Origin: JBBIII01 sp037446575
Lineage (GTDB): Bacteria > Bacteroidota > Ignavibacteria > UBA10030
Reading direction: 5' to 3'
Length of the DNA: 29,155 bases
Assembly: GCA_037446575.1 (NCBI GenBank)
Contig: JBBIII010000022.1
Location: forward strand, 1 to 29,155
The translations under genes and the position numbers were made by a program. The notes under the pieces are model-generated. The model was not told where the DNA came from. It did not search any database and saw only the letters and a program-made list of their open reading frames with translations. Positions 25,425 through 29,155 of the stretch are shown piece by piece; position 1 is the stretch's first letter; every line of letters begins with the position of its first letter.

Positions 25425-26330
25425 TCAATCAATCGGAAATTTATATCGATATTGCACTATTGGCTGTTCTAAAAATTCTTGACGAATCTTTGATATTTCT
25501 GAGACAGCATCACCCATCAGACGCTCAACCAATGTTTTCTTTTTTATTTCCTTAACTATGCTCGGTTTGCCTTTTATCCCCCCCATTTCTGCCGCAATTT
25601 TAATTGCATCTTCTAATGTTCCAAGCGTATCTACAAATTTATACTCAAATGCTTGCTTGCCTGTGAAAATTCGACCATCTGCATATTTTTGAACATATTT
25701 TCGATCTAATTTGCGTTCTTTTACGACTACTTCTACAAATTGATCATAAACATCTGCGATAAGCATGTTGAAGTACTTATTTTCCTCTTCAGTTGTTCTT
25801 CGGAAAGGCGAACCGGAATCTTTGAACTTGCCAGTTTTGTACGTAGTTTGATCAACGCCGATTTTATCCATCAACTGCTTGAAGTGTATAAATTGAAAGA
25901 TCACACCGATACTACCGGTAAGCGTGCCTGGATTTGCCACAATTTTATTTGCCCCGCACGATACATAGTAACCACCACTTGCCGCCATAGAACCCATTGA
26001 AACAATAATTGGCTTGCTTGAGTCTCGAGTTCTTTTCACTTCTTCATAAATTTCCTGACTTGCGGCAACGCCTCCCCCCGGAGATTCCACACGTAAAACA
26101 ATTGCACGTACCGATTTATTTTCACGATACTTCTTAATCTGTCTTATTATTTCATCAGAAGCTAAAATTGGTTCTTTAAGCTCGACAATCGCTACCTTTT
26201 CTCCGCTTGTCGATATTGAATCGTCTGTCTCGTCAGAAAAAATCCAAGCAATCAAACTCAACACAAATAACCCAAACAGCATTATCAATACGACGAGAAT
26301 TCCTATAATCCATTTTGTTGTTTTAGACAT
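25425..26330 (-). CDS. sppA: Signal peptide peptidase SppA, short 36K-type
   Basis: The 301-residue protein is a single-domain SppA (Bacillus-like), not the long E. coli form. An N-terminal membrane anchor (about 6-31) precedes a Clp/crotonase-fold protease domain. The nucleophile serine is in SMGSMAASGGYY (Ser118 from this start) and the general-base lysine is in TGKFKDSGSPFR (Lys170), 52 residues later, exactly the S147-K199 spacing of Bacillus SppA. The motif VESPGGGV is also present. It degrades leftover signal peptides in the membrane. I start at the ATG at 26330; a TTG three codons earlier is the alternative. No Shine-Dalgarno site is evident. Confidence 0.93.
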   Translation of the reverse strand: MSKTTKWIIGILVVLIMLFGLFVLSLIAWIFSDETDDSISTSGEKVAIVELKEPILASDEIIRQIKKYRENKSVRAIVLRVESPGGGVAASQEIYEEVKRTRDSSKPIIVSMGSMAASGGYYVSCGANKIVANPGTLTGSIGVIFQFIHFKQLMDKIGVDQTTYKTGKFKDSGSPFRRTTEEENKYFNMLIADVYDQFVEVVVKERKLDRKYVQKYADGRIFTGKQAFEYKFVDTLGTLEDAIKIAAEMGGIKGKPSIVKEIKKKTLVERLMGDAVSEISKIRQEFLEQPIVQYRYKFPID

Positions 26331-26398
26331 ATCATTCAAAGGTTTATAAACAGCTTTCTTTGTTTAACAACCTTTCTCCTTTTTATAAAAATCTTTAT

Positions 26399-26444
26399 CC
26401 GCCATAACTTATTATGGCAAAACAAGTTATGAAATAGAGGGCGG
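26399..26444. repeat. Nested and competing inverted repeats upstream of sppA
   Basis: CATAACTT (26403-26410) can pair with AAGTTATG (26424-26431), while GCCATAA (26401-26407) can pair with TTATGGC (26412-26418); the two use the same bases and exclude each other. An outer CCGCC/GGCGG pair (26399-26403, 26440-26444) brackets them. It may be the terminator of the secreted PLD gene or an sppA leader structure. Confidence 0.5.
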
Positions 26445-26563
26445 AAAGTCAATTAGCCATTGTAGGAAAATGACTGACTGAATAATAAGCATACTGACCT
26501 CTACTCCAAAAAAACACTCGCTTAATAACATCTTGATCATAGAAAAATTCATCTAAATAAATT

Positions 26564-29155
26564 TTATTTCAATAATAATGCTTTCTTAGTACTCTTAAAA
26601 TTACCAGATTCCAATTTATAGAAGTACACTCCGCTGGGCAACGCGGATGCATCCCAAGTAATTCTATACGTCCCGGCAGGTTTTACTTCGTTTAACAAAA
26701 CCGCCACTTCACGACCGAGAACATCATAGATTTTTACAATTGTTAATCCAGAATTGGGTAATTGCATGTCAAAATTTGTAATCGGATTAAATGGATTGGG
26801 GTAGTTTTGAGAAAGCTTATAAACCACCGGTATTCCACTTCCCGCCTGATAAACATTTACTTTAATTGAATCGCCGCCGTAAGCTTCATAGTAACGCGCG
26901 GCAAATTCCTGTAAGAAAAGATTCGCAATTCTATTATCTCTCACTATCACTGTATTTTCATCGTTTCTAGTTTCCGCTGAACTTGACCAATTGTGCGAGC
27001 CAGTAACGACATAAGCATTTAAACCATGCGGTTCAGCGTCAACAATAGCGTACTTATGGTGAAGAAGCCCTGTGCCGACTTTTAAACGAATATCAACTCC
27101 ATTAGCCAGTAAATAACTATATTGATTTCCATCGTCTGTGTTGTTACTCATAATCACTCGAGTTTTTCTGAATCTGTTTTTCTGCGCAATTATTGAATCG
27201 GCAAGCTCTTTTCTAGTAAATGACATAACGGCGGCATTGATAGAACCTTGCGCTCTTCCTAATGTTTTTCCTATCTGGAAAGTAGTTCTATCGCTCGGAC
27301 TGAAATAACACTCAACAGGAACTCCGCCAATTACAAATTTGTGCGGTGTGTTATTAATTTTTCTCGAACCAAACCTCGACGCCGAAGAATTAGGCGTGTC
27401 TGTATTACTTCCCCACATTTCCTCAAACTCGCGCGTGAACGCACCCGCTAAAGCAACATCCTGAAATTCTATTATATTCTGTCTATCGTCATTGGTACCA
27501 GGATCTGTTGGATTCCAAGATCCTGTCCAAACCCAAATGCTGTCAAATGCACCACCTCGGTAATCAAACACAAAAAATTTATTATGATGCAAACCCGCTC
27601 CATCATTTGCGCCATAATTATCTCTTATTACTGTTATGCCATTATTAGTTAAAGTTGTCCAAGGTGCTGTAGTTCTTGTATCATATTCGCCAATGACTCG
27701 AACTTTTACGCCGCGATTTTTTGCATCAACTAAGGCGCTGGCAATATTTGCCCCCGTAGTTCCGCTTAAACTATATAAAGCCACATCAATTGACCATTTA
27801 GCATAATTTATCCGTTCGATAATTTTCGAAGTTAAATCAAAATTTCCAATAGCGCTCTCGCCAGTCGCAATGCTTGTAATTACTGATTTATTAAAATAGA
27901 CATTTATCTTTCCTGTTGTCGGGAATTTGGAAGCTGTGCTAGCAATTAAATTTCCAGCAAAACTTGTATCCGTTCCAGAAACTGAAAATGCCTGAATATT
28001 ATAGATTGTTGCCGCATTTAAGTTGGATATTTTTACTGAATGAGTCGTTCTTAGTTCACTATCCGGAGAGATGACTCCTAATTCATAATTATTAGTTACT
28101 CCATAGCGCAAACGCGATGTGCCGGGATTAATCGTTTTCCAGCTTACAGTAATCGAAGCTGAATCTATAGAAGTTTCTTCGGGATATTCTAAAAACAGTG
28201 GACCTGTTGACATAATATCAACAGTTGAACGCGGCATTACTTGATAACCACCAATAAACGGCGGCGTTAATTTATATTGCCCAACAACTCCAATCAAATC
28301 AAATGTTCCTGCTGGAGCTACACCACCAACCAAGTTTGTATTATTATCAATACGCAATTGAACAGAATCACTTAGCGACGCACCAATCAACCGATAGTTG
28401 GTATTTGCCGTCCAGTTTGATACTGGTGTTCCATTTAAATTTTTAACAGTAACACCAATAAGATGCACAAGTTTGCCTTCGTAATTTTCAACACCACCTG
28501 CGCCATCAAAATAAATTTGCGACGGTGTAACAATTGTCGGTTCAACAGAATTGTTCGAACTAAGAATAGAATATTGTTCAGGATTTTCGATTTGGTTTAA
28601 ACCCCAAAACTGTGTAACTCTCCCAGTAACCTGAACTTCGTCACCAATTTTAACAGCGGCTGAAAATGTTGTGCCATAAATAGACATGCCGCCAGAGTTA
28701 TCTTGAATAAAACTCGGACTTCCAAGTTCATTACCAACAGTAATAATTCCGCGCACAGTAACAAGATTTCCAATTCTAGTAGAGATGCCGTTTGCATCAT
28801 TAACTTTTACTTCCGAAATAGAAATAGGCGCTCCATTTACAGTAATTACTGGAATCGGGGCAACATCACCATAATTTCCAGCTGAACCAGAATGAGTTCT
28901 AAATTTATAATAACCTGTATAAATTGCCGATGTAATCGGTGAGATTGTAATTACTGTTGAATCGGCATTAAAAATTATTTCCCTAAAATAAATCGTATCA
29001 CCAGATATACTTGCGTTAGTTGTTATATTTGTATAGTTAACATTGGTTAAATTTTTTGACCAAGAAAATTCTGGAGGAATGATTATCCTTAAATTGTTAA
29101 CTGTAAAAGCAGTATCTTTTTTATAAGTAATTCTGATTGTTGTATCTACACTTCC
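26564..29155 (-). CDS. Secreted phospholipase-D-fold protein with OB, Fn3-like and T9SS sorting domains (5' end outside window)
   Basis: The frame is open to the right edge, so only the last 863 residues are seen; the first visible residues GSVDTTIRITYKK are mid-protein. In order: an Ig-like region (1-115), an OB-fold-like stretch (about 120-320; LVTVRGIITVGN, FIQDNSGGMSIY, VKIGDEVQVTGRV), an Fn3-like module (about 320-410; SITVSWKTINPGTSRLRYG), two PLD catalytic motifs HxKx4D (H524/K526/D531 and H699/K701/D706, the latter in HHKYAIVDAEP), and from residue 784 a C-terminal T9SS tail NYPNPFNPITNFDMQLPNSG ending KKALLLK. It should be exported by Sec and then T9SS. Together with OB and PLD domains this suggests an extracellular nuclease or phosphodiesterase; substrate unproved. 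The second PLD motif and its GSHNWSSSAETRNDEN context are intact. Confidence 0.9.
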   Translation of the reverse strand, partial: GSVDTTIRITYKKDTAFTVNNLRIIIPPEFSWSKNLTNVNYTNITTNASISGDTIYFREIIFNADSTVITISPITSAIYTGYYKFRTHSGSAGNYGDVAPIPVITVNGAPISISEVKVNDANGISTRIGNLVTVRGIITVGNELGSPSFIQDNSGGMSIYGTTFSAAVKIGDEVQVTGRVTQFWGLNQIENPEQYSILSSNNSVEPTIVTPSQIYFDGAGGVENYEGKLVHLIGVTVKNLNGTPVSNWTANTNYRLIGASLSDSVQLRIDNNTNLVGGVAPAGTFDLIGVVGQYKLTPPFIGGYQVMPRSTVDIMSTGPLFLEYPEETSIDSASITVSWKTINPGTSRLRYGVTNNYELGVISPDSELRTTHSVKISNLNAATIYNIQAFSVSGTDTSFAGNLIASTASKFPTTGKINVYFNKSVITSIATGESAIGNFDLTSKIIERINYAKWSIDVALYSLSGTTGANIASALVDAKNRGVKVRVIGEYDTRTTAPWTTLTNNGITVIRDNYGANDGAGLHHNKFFVFDYRGGAFDSIWVWTGSWNPTDPGTNDDRQNIIEFQDVALAGAFTREFEEMWGSNTDTPNSSASRFGSRKINNTPHKFVIGGVPVECYFSPSDRTTFQIGKTLGRAQGSINAAVMSFTRKELADSIIAQKNRFRKTRVIMSNNTDDGNQYSYLLANGVDIRLKVGTGLLHHKYAIVDAEPHGLNAYVVTGSHNWSSSAETRNDENTVIVRDNRIANLFLQEFAARYYEAYGGDSIKVNVYQAGSGIPVVYKLSQNYPNPFNPITNFDMQLPNSGLTIVKIYDVLGREVAVLLNEVKPAGTYRITWDASALPSGVYFYKLESGNFKSTKKALLLK

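Noticed and set aside
25425..25432. HU start at the TTG at 25432 overlapping sppA
   Set aside because: The extra seven residues are not part of the HU fold and the frame overlaps its own GGAG site; the ATG at 25411 fits the family and the ribosome-binding site.

Overview
The window is AT-rich bacterial DNA, about 29 kb, densely coded, with almost every gene on the minus strand. The likely source is a member of the Fibrobacteres-Chlorobi-Bacteroidetes (FCB) group, most probably Ignavibacteria or Chlorobi-like. Three things point there. A large secreted protein ends in a type IX secretion (T9SS) sorting tail of the NYPNPFNP type. There is a Bacteroidota-style exbB-exbD-exbD-tonB operon with a PstS-like lipoprotein and a TPR protein. 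Many genes nonetheless have clear GGAG Shine-Dalgarno sites, which Bacteroidia and Flavobacteriia mostly lack. The assignment is inference; there is no rRNA in the window. It looks like a draft or metagenome scaffold, because 100 Ns sit inside exbB.

Layout, left to right. 1-6441: an MFS transporter, enolase with its terminator, an APC amino-acid permease, and an APC permease fused to a C-terminal universal-stress-like domain. 6466-13464: a probable operon read leftwards, STAS protein, exbB, exbD, exbD, tonB, a 72-residue membrane protein, a PstS-like lipoprotein, a TPR protein and a lipoprotein with two PsbP-like modules. 13798-16979: a histidine kinase and a sigma-54-dependent response regulator, five bases apart. 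17058-19880: uvrA. 20024-21676: the only plus-strand genes, a PLD3/4-like lipoprotein and a single-domain response regulator, ending at a bidirectional terminator. 21739-23850: an EF-G2-type GTPase. 23981-26330: a DUF948-like protein, a YtxH protein, a 31-residue basic ribosomal-type protein, HU and SppA. 26564-29155: the C-terminal 863 residues of a secreted phospholipase-D-fold protein that runs off the right edge.

How the genes may work together. The ExbB/ExbD/TonB set would use the proton gradient to energise outer-membrane transport; the PstS-like, TPR and PsbP-like proteins encoded with it are envelope proteins of unknown role. Two unrelated secreted PLD-fold proteins suggest extracellular or periplasmic cleavage of nucleic acid or phosphodiesters. 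The kinase/regulator pair probably controls sigma-54 promoters elsewhere; I found no convincing -24/-12 site here.

Most of the window is ordinary core genome. The least understood parts are the accessory proteins of the Ton operon, the two secreted PLD-fold proteins, the tiny basic protein and several strong intergenic hairpins. I found no CRISPR array, transposase, tRNA or rRNA.
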